Positions 39,938-52,400 of a DNA stretch of 64,000 nucleotides are shown here, one piece after another. The position numbers and the translations under genes were made by a program. Position 1 is the stretch's first letter, and each line of letters opens with the position of its first letter. Source of the DNA: Undaria pinnatifida (Eukaryota; Sar; Phaeophyceae; Laminariales; Alariaceae); assembly GCA_012845835.1 (NCBI GenBank), contig JABAKD010000019.1:5122994-5186993 (forward strand), in the 5' to 3' direction. The notes under the pieces are model-generated. The model searched no databases. It saw only the letters and a list, made by a program, of their open reading frames with translations, and had not been told where the DNA came from.

Positions 39938-40273
39938 GTGCTTCGCGCTTTCTCCGCGAGCAACGGCTCGACGAACCCTCGTCCCAGCGAGTTGGTGGCT
40001 TTGGGCTTAGCCGAAAGCCGCCAAAACTACGTTCGTGGAGGTGCACTCAGCCGAGAGCCGCCAAAGCTACAGCAGGCGCAGCCGTTGCTGGCAGCATGGG
40101 ATCGATACCGCGCGCTGCTGCCGTCGTGTGATACACGAAGCTGGCGAGCGGAACTAGGAATGCGTCACGCTGACTTGCTGCGAGAAGCAACAGCCGTGAT
40201 AGCCACGCCAGCGTCAGCGCCTTGTTGTATGATACTGCAGTGTGGTACCTGGTATGGGTGTGTGGCCGTGTGA
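39938..40273 (+). CDS. hypothetical ORF
   Basis: Reads ELVALGLAESRQNYVRGGA then QPLLAAWDRYRALLPSCDT and AELGMRHADLLREATAV, helix-like with balanced composition. No family recognised, no splice context established. It could be an exon of an unannotated gene or element. Confidence 0.25.
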   Translation: MLRAFSASNGSTNPRPSELVALGLAESRQNYVRGGALSREPPKLQQAQPLLAAWDRYRALLPSCDTRSWRAELGMRHADLLREATAVIATPASAPCCMILQCGTWYGCVAV

Positions 40274-40339
40274 CCGTGTGTGTGTGTGTTTGCTGGTGGG
40301 ATGAACGATGCGATCGGTTCAAAAAACAAAAACACGTGT

Positions 40340-40535
40340 AAAACTTTTTCGACTGAGTTTTTCGACTGGAGGATCCAGTCGAAAGAGTCGAGTTTTTCGA
40401 CTGGATCCGCCAGTCGGAATTCTCAGTGGAAAAAAGTTGAATCGAAAAAGCCCTCATTTGACTGTGTAAGAAAGCTCGATCTGGGCTCCAGTCGAAAAAG
40501 GCCGTTCTCGACTGACAAATCCGACTGTATAAGAA
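40340..40535. repeat. cluster of TTTTTCGACTGG hairpins
   Basis: TTCGACTGG / CCAGTCGAA words alternate: CGACTGGAGGATCCAGTCG is a perfect 8-bp stem with a 3-nt loop, and CGACTGGATCCGCCAGTCGG a second hairpin. At least six CGACTG words of either orientation fall within 200 bp. Located in the divergent intergenic region. Confidence 0.75.
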
Positions 40536-41502
40536 TGGCCTAAGGGTCGTCGATCCAATTCTGCCCGTCTGATTCTGCCGTCCGAAAATCAAGCTCATTT
40601 TCTGTTTGGGGTGCGCTATTTCAAGAGATGGCCTGATACCTCCTTGCGATTCTTAGGAATCACATGGAACTAATGTGATGATCATTGTTGCAGTGTACGA
40701 AAAGGGTCTAAACAGGCCGAAATTGGTTTGGCACTATTATATGGCGTGCTAAGTTTTACACCGGGTGTGTATATAACACACACATATGTAACAGGATAAC
40801 AGGCGCCCTCAACCGGCCAACCGGCCACACGTTCGTTTAACATCAGCTGGGCCCTGGGAACTGGGACCGCCCGTTTGCTTTTGACAACAGCAGTTGGATT
40901 TTAGTGTTGCATTTCTCTGCATCTGGCAGGAACAAGCCGCGCGCACACAGCAAGTAGACCATGTCAGCCTGGCTCGTAGAGTACGCCCAGCCTCCAATAA
41001 GATATCCAAAGTAGGTACACAGGCGAGAAGTGAACAAGCTCAAGACAGTCCCGGAGTTAGTGCGTGCCAAGCAGACAGAGCGTCACTCACTAGCGAGACG
41101 GCTGCTTTGGTCTGAAACATGGGCAGCAACAAGCAACGTGTACAAAATTTCAAAAAAGTTGACAGGAGGTTGGGCTAAAAACTGCAGGGCCGTGGTTTAC
41201 AACATACTCGCTTCCACGCGAATGGTGGCCTCGACTGCCTCTGAATTCTCACCTGGCCTGCCTGTATGCCCCAGCGGGGTGCTGCGTGTGCTCGGTGGTG
41301 GTGAGGTTATCGCGGTCCAAGGATGGAGGCAGTTGTCGTGAGCGAACATCTCAAACACGCCTTCCATATCTTACAAACTCCTATTTCTACCATTTTTGCT
41401 TTTTTTTCGTCTTTTGCTTCGCCACCGCCCGTTGCTGTTGTTTTGGTTTTGGCAGCAGGGTTGACACGCTCTGGGCTTTCCAGGGGTACATGGATCCCGA
41501 CC

Positions 41503-41916
41503 ATGGACCCTCATTCCGGCGATGACCTAATCGTGAACCTGTTCGCTGCAGTGCAGAGCGCGTTGGGGAAGGAATCCGTCCAGCAGTGCAGCTCTTCCGC
41601 TCTTGCAGCTGCTGTAACGACTGACCCCCCGTACCTTTACCAGGCTGTGACATCGACCATATCCAAACACATTGAGAAGACATCGCCGGCCACTGGTGCA
41701 CCAGATGATGACGGGGCGGCGATGCGCATTGACGTACGTGGGGGGGGCAAGGCGGTGCCAGAAGCTGGGCGATCGTTAACGTCAGCGTTCGATCTCGGGC
41801 TGTGCGAAGCGGATCAAGCGTCGTTGCAAGCGGTTCTGGCAAAGGGGCAAGCTGCTGGAGAGAGAGGGGGAGGGCAACTCGAAGGGGATGAGAGGGCTAC
41901 GCAGCGCGTGGTTGAG
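41503..41916 (+). CDS. first exon of the coiled-coil gene
   Basis: 138 codons, ATG at 41503 in ACCATGG, donor GAG|GTAAGT. Reads MDPHSGDDLIVNLFAAVQSA, then LYQAVTSTISKHIEKTSPAT, an Asp/Gly patch and QASLQAVLAKGQAAGERGG. The start is strongly supported by context and by the clean donor. Its link to the 48.55-kb exon is inferred. Confidence 0.7.
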
Positions 41917-44900
41917 GTAAGTGTAGCTTCGGCTTTCGGATGCTTTCATAGTCCTGTGCATCTGCTGCCTTCTTGCGCACCAAAGGAGCTACGTTTCATA
42001 CGTTGCAGTAGCTCCTCTATTGTACCAGGTACGGACTACCTGTACGTTGCAAGCACTGATATTTGAAATTTTCTCGAAAGTAATACCTGGTAGACTAATA
42101 CTCGTAATCGTAATGAGCGGTGCTCCGATATACACCCCGGACAATAGCTTATGACATGTTCGATAGGTATGCGAATTTATGCGAATTGGTCGATCGATAC
42201 CCATTGCTTGGACCAATAAGTCCAGAGAAATTAGTACAATAGGCTATTGTTCTTAAGATAGGTGTGTGAGTCTGTCTATCGATACATATTTCTTCGACCA
42301 ATAGGTTCTTATAAATCGAAACAATAGGCTATTGCTATTACAATAGCTATGTCGCACTGTCGATCGATACCTACTACTGTGACCAATAGGTACGTGAAAA
42401 AGTGTCGATCGATACCTATTGTTTTACCAAGAGGTATGTGAAATGGTCGATCGATATCTATTGCTATGAGCAATAGTTATAAAGCCCTGCACAGTTGTCT
42501 ACCACGTGTTGAGTACGAGCACCTGTTGGTCTGTCCACAAGTTGGTGTATCGAATATCGATTAATTGAACATCGATTAATTGAATTTCGATACGTGTTAT
42601 TATTATCATTGCCCTCCGACAATATAGCGTAGCAGCAGATGCCTTTCCGATGTAAATCGAATATCTCTCCATAAAGCAGTGGTAGTATCTATGAAGTCGA
42701 ATAATCCCTCCATAAAACAATGGTATCTTCTCCCAACCATTCCCCATTTCCTATTTCCTTTCCCAACGTCTTCTTTAATCTACTGCTTCCTTTCCTTACA
42801 TATCGATTGAAATCCTCACAAGCCTACCGATTAGTTAAAACTTATTTTAATACCAGGTAATATCGTAAAGCTGCTGTTTTGAAAAAAAAGGCAAGGAGGT
42901 CAAGGTGCATATTATTGCTGTCATCCAAGGTATTCATTCAAGCAATAGCCTAGGATATACGGCACGTATAGATATGTTCTAAGCAGTACGAGGGCATCCA
43001 ATTACAAGCAGTGGGTATCGATCGAAACCCTTGCAAATATATCTATTAAATTGTCAGTAGGTATCGATCGATACCCTTGAGAACCTATTGAATTGGGTAA
43101 TAGGCATCGATCGATACCCTTGCAAACCCATTACATTGAGCAATAGGTATCGATCGATCTCAGCGCACAACTATCGCTTTAACCAATAGGTATTGATTGT
43201 TGGCGATAAAGATGTTTTGATCGAACGATAGCCTATTGGAAGTCATTTTCAAATTATGTTGGTGCCCAAGATACCTATCGATATACACCTTCGCAAGCAT
43301 ATCGGTCGCACAATAAGCTATCGTGGCCACTGCCCTAACCCTCTTGTTGCTTACAATACCTATCGATAGACCCCGAAGCGGAGCTATTGTGCTCCGCGAT
43401 AGGGATCGATCCTCATGATTGCCGACCCATTGTTGGCCCAATAGCCCATTCGATCGGGTATCATCCAGCGTATAACAAGGAACTCGACGGCTCACAAACA
43501 GGTCGCTCCAAGCACTGCAGGCTTGTTCTTTGCATCGAACACGCATAAGTAGTAATCACCACCTTGTTGTTGAGACCACCCACCTTGAGCTTCTTAGGGC
43601 ACAACACGGATAGACAGTCCCGTTTTCGGGGTTTCTCCGCTGGGCTGGAGGGGCGTGCGGCGTGGATGATGAATGGCGAACTAGAGTTGATTGTACCTAG
43701 ACGGGCTGTCTTCGAGCGCCTTTGCTCTCCAACACTGAAAAAATAAAATGGCGAAAGGTATACGTACCGATACCTATCATCCGAAACAATAGAATTGAGA
43801 AAGGTCTATCAATACCTATCATCCCAAACAATATAATTGTGAAAGGTCTCTCGGTACCTATTTTCCGAATCAATAGGTTTGGTGAAAAGTATATCGATAC
43901 CTATCGGACAAACCCATAGGTTCCATCTCTCAGTCCCAATATCCTATCGCCCAAACAATACCGTCCTGAAAATGTCTATTGATACCTACTTGTTGTATCA
44001 ATATGTTCAGATAAATAGGTACAATAGGCTATTGGCCAAACAGTAGATCATTGAAGATGCCAATCGATACCCATTGTCGGCCCCAATAGGCTTAGAAAAG
44101 TACCCATCGATACCTATCGCGGGCACAAATATGTCTCCTATTGAAATAGGATCTTATCGACTGCCTGTTGACCTGGAACCTATTGTCCAGGGTGTGTAAT
44201 GTACCACACCCCGGACAATAGCCAATTGAATGTGCCTATTAGTATGTCAATAGGTTGGGGTATTGCATATCGATACCTATTGACACCTTGGATAGGTATG
44301 CGAATTTGTCTATCAATATCTATTGCATGGGCCAATACGTACAGAGAAATTGATGCAATAGGCTTTTGTTCTGGAGATATATGTGTGAATCCGTCTATCG
44401 GTACCTATTTCTTCGACCAATAGGTTCTAATAAATCGGCACAATATGCTATTGTTCTTACAATAGGTATGTCACATTGTTGATCGATACCTATTACTGTG
44501 ACCAATAGGTACGTGAAATTGTCGATTAGTGCCTATCGCTTGACCAATAGGTGTGTGAAATTGTCGATCGATATCTATTGCTTTGACCAGTGGGTACAAA
44601 GTTCTGTACATTGTTGAATTCGCCTAATGGTCTGTCCATAAGTTGGTGTACAGTATTGAATACCGATACTTATTGTAACCTCTAATATGAGGGTGAAATT
44701 GCTTATGGGTACCTCTTTATTTGCCCAATATGTTCAGAGGAGTTGGTACGATTGATACCCTCGCAAAACATATGGTGACAGGTGTTTCTGCCGTTCAACA
44801 GCAGCAGAAGCTATCGATTGATATCTTCGCAAACCTATCGATTAGAACATCTATCAATACCAGGTATTATCGTAAATCTGCTGCTTTGAAGCAAGAGGCA

Positions 44901-47900
44901 AGAAGTAGGTCAAGTTACATGTCACTAGCATGTATCCACTCAAACAATAGCCTAGGGTATACGGAATAGGTATGCTGTTATAAGGAAAAGGGTATAAATT
45001 TACAAGCAGCAGGCCTCGATCGAAACCCTTGCAAGTCTATTAAATTGTCAGTAGATATCAATCGATACCTTGCGAACCTATCGAATTGGGCAATAGGCAT
45101 CGATCGATACCCTTGCAAACCCATCACATTGAGCAATAGGTATCGATCGATCTCAGCGCACACCTATCGCTTTAACCAATAGGTATTGATTGGTGGCGAT
45201 AAAAAGGTATCGCTCGAACGGTAGCCTGTCGGGAGTCATTTTCAAATCATGTTGGTGACCAAGATACCTATCGATATACACCTTCGCAAGCATATCGGTC
45301 GCACAATAGGCTATTGTGGTCACTGCCCTAAGCCTCTTGTTGCTTACAATACCTATCGATAGATCCCGAAGCCGAGCTATTGTGCCCCGCGATAGGTATC
45401 GATCCTCATGATTGCCGACCTATTGTTGGCCCAATAGCCCATTCGATCGGGTATTTTATGAAAAAAAAATTCAAGGACGTCAGCCGTGAGTTCGACGAAG
45501 TTCAGGTCAATACTCATCTTTGAAAGCTGCGTTATTATCTAGGGTATAAGGAACTGAACGGCACACAAACAGGTCGCTCCAAAACACTGCAGGCTTGAGC
45601 TTCGCATCGAACACACATAATAGTAAGCACCACCTTGTTGAGACCGTCCACCTTGAGCTTATCAGGGCACAACAAGGACAGACAGCGCCGAATTCGGGGT
45701 TTCTCCGCTGGGCTGGAGGGGCGTGCGGCGTGAATGATGAATGGCGAACTGGAGTTACTACTAGTTTATTGTACTTCGACGAGATGTCTTCGAGCACTTT
45801 CCTCTCCAACACTGAAAAAATAAAATGGCGAAGGTCTTCGTACCGATAACTATCATCTTAAACAATAGAATGGTGAAAGGTCTGTCGATACCTATCGTCC
45901 GAAACGATAGAGTTGCGAAAGGTCTATCGATACCTGTTTTCCTAAACAATAGGTTTGGTGAAATGTCTACCGATAACTGTCGTCCCAAACCATAGGTTTG
46001 GTGGAAGGTGTATCGATACCTATCGTTAGAAACAATAGGTTTCGTCTCGCAGTCCCAATAGTACATCGCCCGAACAGGCATGCTCTGGAAATCCCTATCG
46101 ATAGTTATATGTTTCAACGATAGGTTTTGATATTACATGTCATTACGGTATTGGCCGAACAAATAGATCAATGAAGGTGTCAACCGATACCTACTGCCCG
46201 CGACAATAAGGTTTTAAAAGTGCCTATCGATACCTATCATAAGCAACAATAGGCCTCCTAGTAGAATAGGATCCTATCGATTGTTTATTGACCTGGAACC
46301 AGAGTTGGGCACGGGGACCGACCTGCGGTTATTTAACCGGAAACGGCACCGAAAAACGGGCATAACTGGACCGGTTATTTGCGCTCGGTTATTGTGTCCC
46401 TCCTCCCCTACCCCATATAACGCCTCTGTATCTGTATGGAAACCCCTAGAATGTCAGCACACAAGCACAGCGCACAGCAGTAGTAGTCATCGCAGCATCA
46501 CAGCAGCACAGCAGGGCAAAAGACAATAGCCAGCAGCGCCGAGATCGTTGAGCTCCAACAATAGCAAATCTGATCTTCCTTCACGGGTGTCACGGCGTGG
46601 GTTGGCAGTTGGAGGAAGACGAGGCACTTGCTGCAAAGAAGATAATCAAGATGTACCGCCAGGCCGCCAATCGGGGCGGGGCGTACGCGGGCGGTGTTGT
46701 TTTGTCATAGTAGGAGTGATGGCTGGCAATTGTAGACGCTCGTGATTGTGATGCAAGATTGTCTCGTGCTGCGATAGAGGTATCGAGGTATACCTCTTTT
46801 GGCTGAATGTTTTCTGAATGACGGGGCTTCTTAACCCGAAATCGTCGGAAATAGGCCATTTTCGTTTGCATGATTATCGTTGTACACCTAGGCCATGGGA
46901 TTTTTCATTATTTAGCAATGTTATTTTCTCCACATCAGTTTTTGGGAGGGGCATGTCTTAACCTCCTAAAGTGAGGGGTAGTATTTAGAAAAAAAGTGGT
47001 GCACCTCTATATCGTAGCAGTTGTCGACTGCGTGATGTGTATTGTGCAATAGATGGGTGGTTGTTGCGTCGTGGAAACCAGCAATCTGGTGGGCCATCAA
47101 AGCTCACGGATCATCAGTCATCAATAATACGATCAATAATATACGAGTCAATGATCCAACACGAGCAGTCAGTGCGTTCTCCTACGCATTGATTTCTCTA
47201 TTGTACCGCTTTGAGCTCGACGACGATTTCTTTTTATGTTTCTTCCTCGGAGAAGAACTGAACCGCGAGCAGTTTTGCTTCTGCGTGTTGAGTGTTGAGT
47301 GTTGAGTGATTTTGGAAGCCCTCGTCCATTTTGTCTTGTGAGCAAGAAGCAGGCTCCGCTTGCCGTCCTGAGCGCTGCTTCATCCGCTCTTTCGTGGTCG
47401 TGCTCCGCCTGCTCGCCTGTTAGCTGTACGCCAATGACTCATGCCCGACGACTTAACTACAGAGATTCCGTGTTGTCGTCAACTTTGACTTTCACGTGGT
47501 GTGTGTCGTTCGTTTTGTAATGCGTGTAAAAATGCGGCTAACGTGATGATGTGCTGATGTGCCGACAGACGAGCACCCGAAATTTACGTTTTTTTATCCT
47601 TGGGGATGCGAACGTGGCGCAAAATAGCCATACATGTAACGTAACCGACCTAATAACAAACCGAAAACTTCTCGATTTTGGTCTCGGATATTTTGTCAAA
47701 ATAACCGGAAACCGGAGACGTTCTCCGGTCGGTTATTTCATAACCGACCGGACCCTATAGGGATCCCTGGCGTGCCAGTTTCATATTTAGGATCCCTGGC
47801 ATGCTACATGACGTGGCGCCCGTGGTTAAGATTCGGTCGGAAATTCAAAGGCTGTGGGGCGTGAAGAGCCTCGGGCGAAGCCGGTCCGCATGGTAAATTT

Positions 47901-49379
47901 TCCGACAGAAAGCGGTATGGGCCACGTCAGAAAACGGTGACGATCGAGCTGAAAAGCCGCGGTATGACGTACCGCAAGGAGTTGATGTCCAAAACCGGTA
48001 TGAGGCTGAGTTGACCAATCAGCGTCGCGGATGGGGGTCAAAATGCTAGGTGTATTCTGCCGTACCGCACGGTGGCGAGGAATGGTTGCGGTGTACCCCT
48101 TTCTATCGTTTGCTCTTATTTTTTCGTTGCCTGCGGGCATTTGCTTAGACGGCGGCCCTTACTCGGCCGCCGGCGAAGCCCCCTTTTACAGCACTACGAT
48201 AATACCCGACTATTCGTGCAGCACCCCACTCGTAGATGCTGCTATGGTATTATATGAGCCATATGACACGTATAATAGACACTGGGGACGTCTCGTGGCA
48301 CAACTGCATAGCAGAACACAGAGAGTTCACAAACTCGCGATCCAGAGGACGGGGGAAGTGGCGGGAGGGTAGGAATTGTGCTCCCGGTGGACCGCGTTGG
48401 TTGACGACACCCTGACTTACTTACTAATGTACGCACCAGGACTTGTGTTTTGTTATGTTATACATAAAGTAGTATAATAAGAACCACAATCTAGCTGTTT
48501 ATCATATGGCGCTGTAACCCGTCCCCCTTCTCCCGACCACCTCCGCCAGGAAAACGCTAACAAAGCCCTTCAAAGCCTGCGCGAGCGACGACGGCGTGCG
48601 GCACTGGCCCGCGAGACGGCTTTATCTCGCATGGCCTCAAGAAGCGCTGCGTTCGCTCACTCCGCAAAGTGCAGACTGGCGCAGGCACGAGCGCAGGGAC
48701 TGGTCAAGTCGCGCAGGTGCGAAATGGCATTTGACGCCATCACGCGCATGAGGGGTAAACGAAGGCGGGTGGGCGAGGGAGGGGGGAGGTGGGGGGGGGT
48801 TACCACTAGGTGTCATGTCTACGTAGTGGACGCAGTTTTTGCGTGTTTGTGCCTGGGGTGCCTCGATGCTTGCGTCTTGGCGTCGCTATCCTTCACTAAC
48901 CGACACCAGAGGTTACCATATATGTTGGTGGTGGTTTGTGAAGGGAGGGTAGGCCTAAGGGCACGAAACAAGCACGCCCTACGAGCCATGAATTCACAAT
49001 CGGCATGCTTGCTTCGCACGCAGACCACCCCTCGTGGGACCGAAAATCAGTCGTTCAATGCAACATCTGATACCACGTTCTCTACACACCCCCCCCATTC
49101 GCCGAAGGCTCTTGTTGCAAGGCGCGGACGCGACACGTCGCCTTCAAGAGCTCCTTCACGAGTGCATCGGCGAGTACGAAAAAGCCAGGTTGCGCGAAGC
49201 AAGGATTCGGAAGCTGTCGGCGGAGGCTTGCGATTCCGTTCTTCACGGCAAGATTCTTGACCTGAGGTAAGAACTGAGTATACGCACGCGATACAGCGTA
49301 GTACGGCAGCAATAGTAGCTTTTTACATAATGGTATTAATGGCGGTAGCAGCAGCAGTAGCAGTAGCAGTAGCACCAAC

Positions 49380-49411
<32 letters not shown>

Positions 49412-49412
49412 G

Positions 49413-49458
<46 letters not shown>

Positions 49459-52400
49459 GTCGTCGTCGTCGTCGTCGTTGTCGTGGTGTGGTCGTCGTCG
49501 TCGTTGTCGTCGTTGTGGTGGTTCTGGTGGTTGTGGTGGTGGTGGTGGTGGTGGTGTCGCGTCGTCGTCGTCGTCGTCGGTCGTCATCGTCGTCGTCGTC
49601 GTGGCAGTGGTGGCAGTGGTGGCAGTGGTGCTGGTGCTGGTGTTGGTGGCGTTCCATATCGTGCAATACCTTCTCTGGTATGGACGTATATGTGTATCTC
49701 CTCCCTAGTGTTTTGAGCAACTGCATTTTCGTGTGGGAAGCAAGCACCGTATGATCCATCACACCCCCCATCCTGTGCGGATAGTATTCCTCTGTGTGAT
49801 ATGATATTTTGCGTAATACACTGCTGTAACTCGAACGTTCCGCAGGTGGTCGCGCTTCTGCTCCCGGCTGGAAGACGACGCGCTCGGGCTCGTCAAAGCG
49901 TACGACATGGGAAATCCTGCGGCACCCGCCCAAAGTTCCTCTTCCCATGGGCGGCGCGCCAGCGTTGCCTCCTCCCTCGCCGCCAATGCCGCTGCGGCGC
50001 AGTCGGTAGGTGTGCTTCTGGGTCCTCTCCTCGCGCGTTGCGGTCTGAGTGACTCGCGCATTCTGCGCGTCGTGTCCCTCTGTCCGTGCAGCGGTAGCGT
50101 TCCCGATGACGGGGACGACATCGCCTCGAGTAGTGGCAGCGGCGGCGCCGACAATGATCTGCGCTTGACGGGATTAGAACACCGCGCCAACTTGGGGAAG
50201 GGATTGTTTGGACGCGGACGTCGCGGCCGCCGGAGGCAGGCTTGCACGGGCGGCGTTGAACAGGCGCTGCTCAGGAACGGCGGTGCTTCCGCGGTATCCT
50301 TGGTCGCCGAAAACTCAAGGCTTGGCGTTGCCGACGCCTTCCGACAAGCCGTACTTTGCGGAAACCCCGCCTTGGTCACCGCGTTGTCACGAAGTGATGA
50401 CGCTGCCCCCGTCCTCCGGAGACGCAGCGGCGGCGGCAGTGCCAGCACGGGCATTCTTGCTCGTCCGAGAGGTGCTACAGGATCGAGGAGATCCACGGCG
50501 TTGGACATCGGACACAGCGTCATCGAGAAGGGCGGCAGAAAAGGGGATCGAGGCAGCAGCAACGGCTCGCGGAGCGAGGGCGAAGGCGAAGAACCCTTTC
50601 CATATCTGCTCAGCATGGGAAGCGACGACGGCGATTATGACAACGATGGCAGCGAGCGCTGCACGGTAGTTGGGTCGACGTGCGGGCTGCTTTTGAGCTC
50701 GTCTCACCTCCTGTGGACGCTCCAACCCCCCTTCGGCACAACCGATGAAGCCCGCCTATTAACGGCCGGGAGGGGTGAAACGGATTGTGGCAGTAGCGGC
50801 GACGATGGCGGTGGTGGCAGAGATCACCGTTCTTGTGGCGACATCAGCGGCAGCGACGCCAACAGCAACGCACTCCGACGAGACGGCGATGTAGAGGCGG
50901 GGCCGGCGATCGGGCGCATGAATGCGTGGGACGGGCCGGGGGGGCAGGCGGGGGTCGAGTCGATCGCTGCCCGCGGTGGCAGCCGCCGACAACGCATCGC
51001 CCTTGACGTGGCGTGGCTCGACGCAACGCCCGTGGGATCTCGAGTGTACTACTGTCTGGAGGAAGCCGAGTGGGAAGCTGCCCGGCGGCAGCACTCAGTG
51101 TGGCGCAGGCCATCGCGGTGCAAAGCCCAGCGACGAAAATCACGGCGGTATCCGATAGGCTCTGACTATCCGGAAGATAACGCGACCGATGAGCAGAGAG
51201 AGCGATCAGGGGGGAACGTGTCGTCACGAATTGGGCCCGACACCGCCAAGTCGGGCGTCGGTCACAACCGAGTAGAGGCAGAGGGTAGCGCTGACAGGGT
51301 CCCGAGAGGGGGGTGGCGGCGGGAGAATGCCACCGACGCCGATGGAAGAAAAGAGGCAGCCGCGATGGTTTTTGCAAGAAGCGTGTCCGGGATGCTCGCT
51401 GAGGCATACCTCGGCGGCGCGAAAGCACGCCCCGGCGAGGAGAAAGTCGGACTCTGCGCGGAAAGAACGGAGAAAGACGCGAAGGAGGTCGCGGCAGCCG
51501 GGCCGGGAGGCGGCGGCGCGTGGAAGGGCCACGCGTGGGGTTCCTTGGCGGACGCCCCCCCAGCTGGTGCAAAAGCGGTGCCGAGTTTGGTGGTAAGCGA
51601 GATCGCCGACGCGCATCGACGCCGCCCTCGTCTGAACTCCAACAATGACGCAGGCGAGGACCGGCGTCTATCGGAAGCCCTCGATGCCATTCCCGACGTT
51701 CTTGTCGCGGAGGTCGGAGCGGCCGGACCAAAGCGCGCAGCAAAGTGGAAACAGGCCGCAGAATCATCACCGACGGGAAGCCGCTCGGGTTCCGTGGTCT
51801 CATCGGACGCTCGAGAGTCACACGGTCGGCGCAGACAGCCTGCACAAGAATCGGGCAACTGGCGCGGCGGCGCTCGGGCTCCAGCGACACCAGCCAACGC
51901 GCCCTTGCACTTTGCCCCTGCCGGAGTGCTGCATCTCCTGGGGACCACGGAATGCCGGGAGTTTGTAGAAGCACTGCCTCCCGCAACGCGCGCGCGCGTC
52001 CTCGCTTTACACGAGGGATTTCCTGACGAAACCCCACCTGTCGGTCGGCTCTATGTTCCTCTGGCGTCCCCCACTTCGCGAGAGTCGCTGTCGATGACCT
52101 GGGGGGGAGCGACCGCCCGTGGGCGACGGCGCGCTGCTCGCGGGCTGTGGGAAGCGGACGACAATTCGGGAAAAGAGCAGGTGTCGACACACCGGGAGGA
52201 GGGTGGTCAGACGCGCCCAATGCCAGTGGCCGTCGAGATCGGCGCCAACGAAGCCGTTAGCGATCGTCCCCGTTATGCCTCGAATACAGCCTCGGGGGCA
52301 ACCCCGGCCTTGCTCGGAGCGCTGGTGCACACCCTCCCAACGCAAGCGGTGCGCGAACTGCTTCAAGTTTATCTTGTCACCACCCGCGCGGTCGGAGCTG

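Larger units (their letters stand above)
37798..41502. other. intergenic region between two divergent genes
   Basis: Holds the likely promoters of NEDD1 (leftward) and of the coiled-coil gene (rightward). I see no clear core promoter element. It contains a doubled word CAATCACGTGTGGTCTAATG (38809 and 38830), a hairpin cluster (40340-40535), and short unrecognised frames at 38994-39293 (99 codons), 39453-39734 and 39938-40273. Confidence 0.5.
42110..46300. repeat. 4.2-kb array of AATAGGTATCGAT hairpin units
   Basis: Dozens of copies of AATAGGTATCGAT and its complement ATCGATACCTATT, often fused as GGTATCGATCGATACC, with ACCTATTGCT.TGACCAATAGGT hairpins. In the best-ordered parts (42340-42480, 44460-44590) the unit is about 55-60 bp: GTCGATCGATACCTATTG, CTNTGAC, CAATAGGTAYGTGAAATT. 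Almost every unit can form a stem-loop on either strand. It is arranged as two tandem copies of ~2.1 kb (see the copy entries). It lies in the presumed first intron of the coiled-coil gene. Confidence 0.92.

Noticed and set aside
42110..46300. CRISPR array
   Set aside because: Units are palindromic and degenerate, spacers are themselves repeats, there are no cas genes, and the surrounding DNA is clearly eukaryotic.
49082..49948. Long minus-strand frame rich in Asp, Thr and Leu runs
   Set aside because: It is the complement of GTA/GTC triplet repeats and overlaps phase-consistent plus-strand exons.
50844..52220. 458-codon minus-strand frame opposite the giant exon
   Set aside because: GC-rich shadow; Arg/Pro-rich with no motif, whereas the plus frame is splice-connected.
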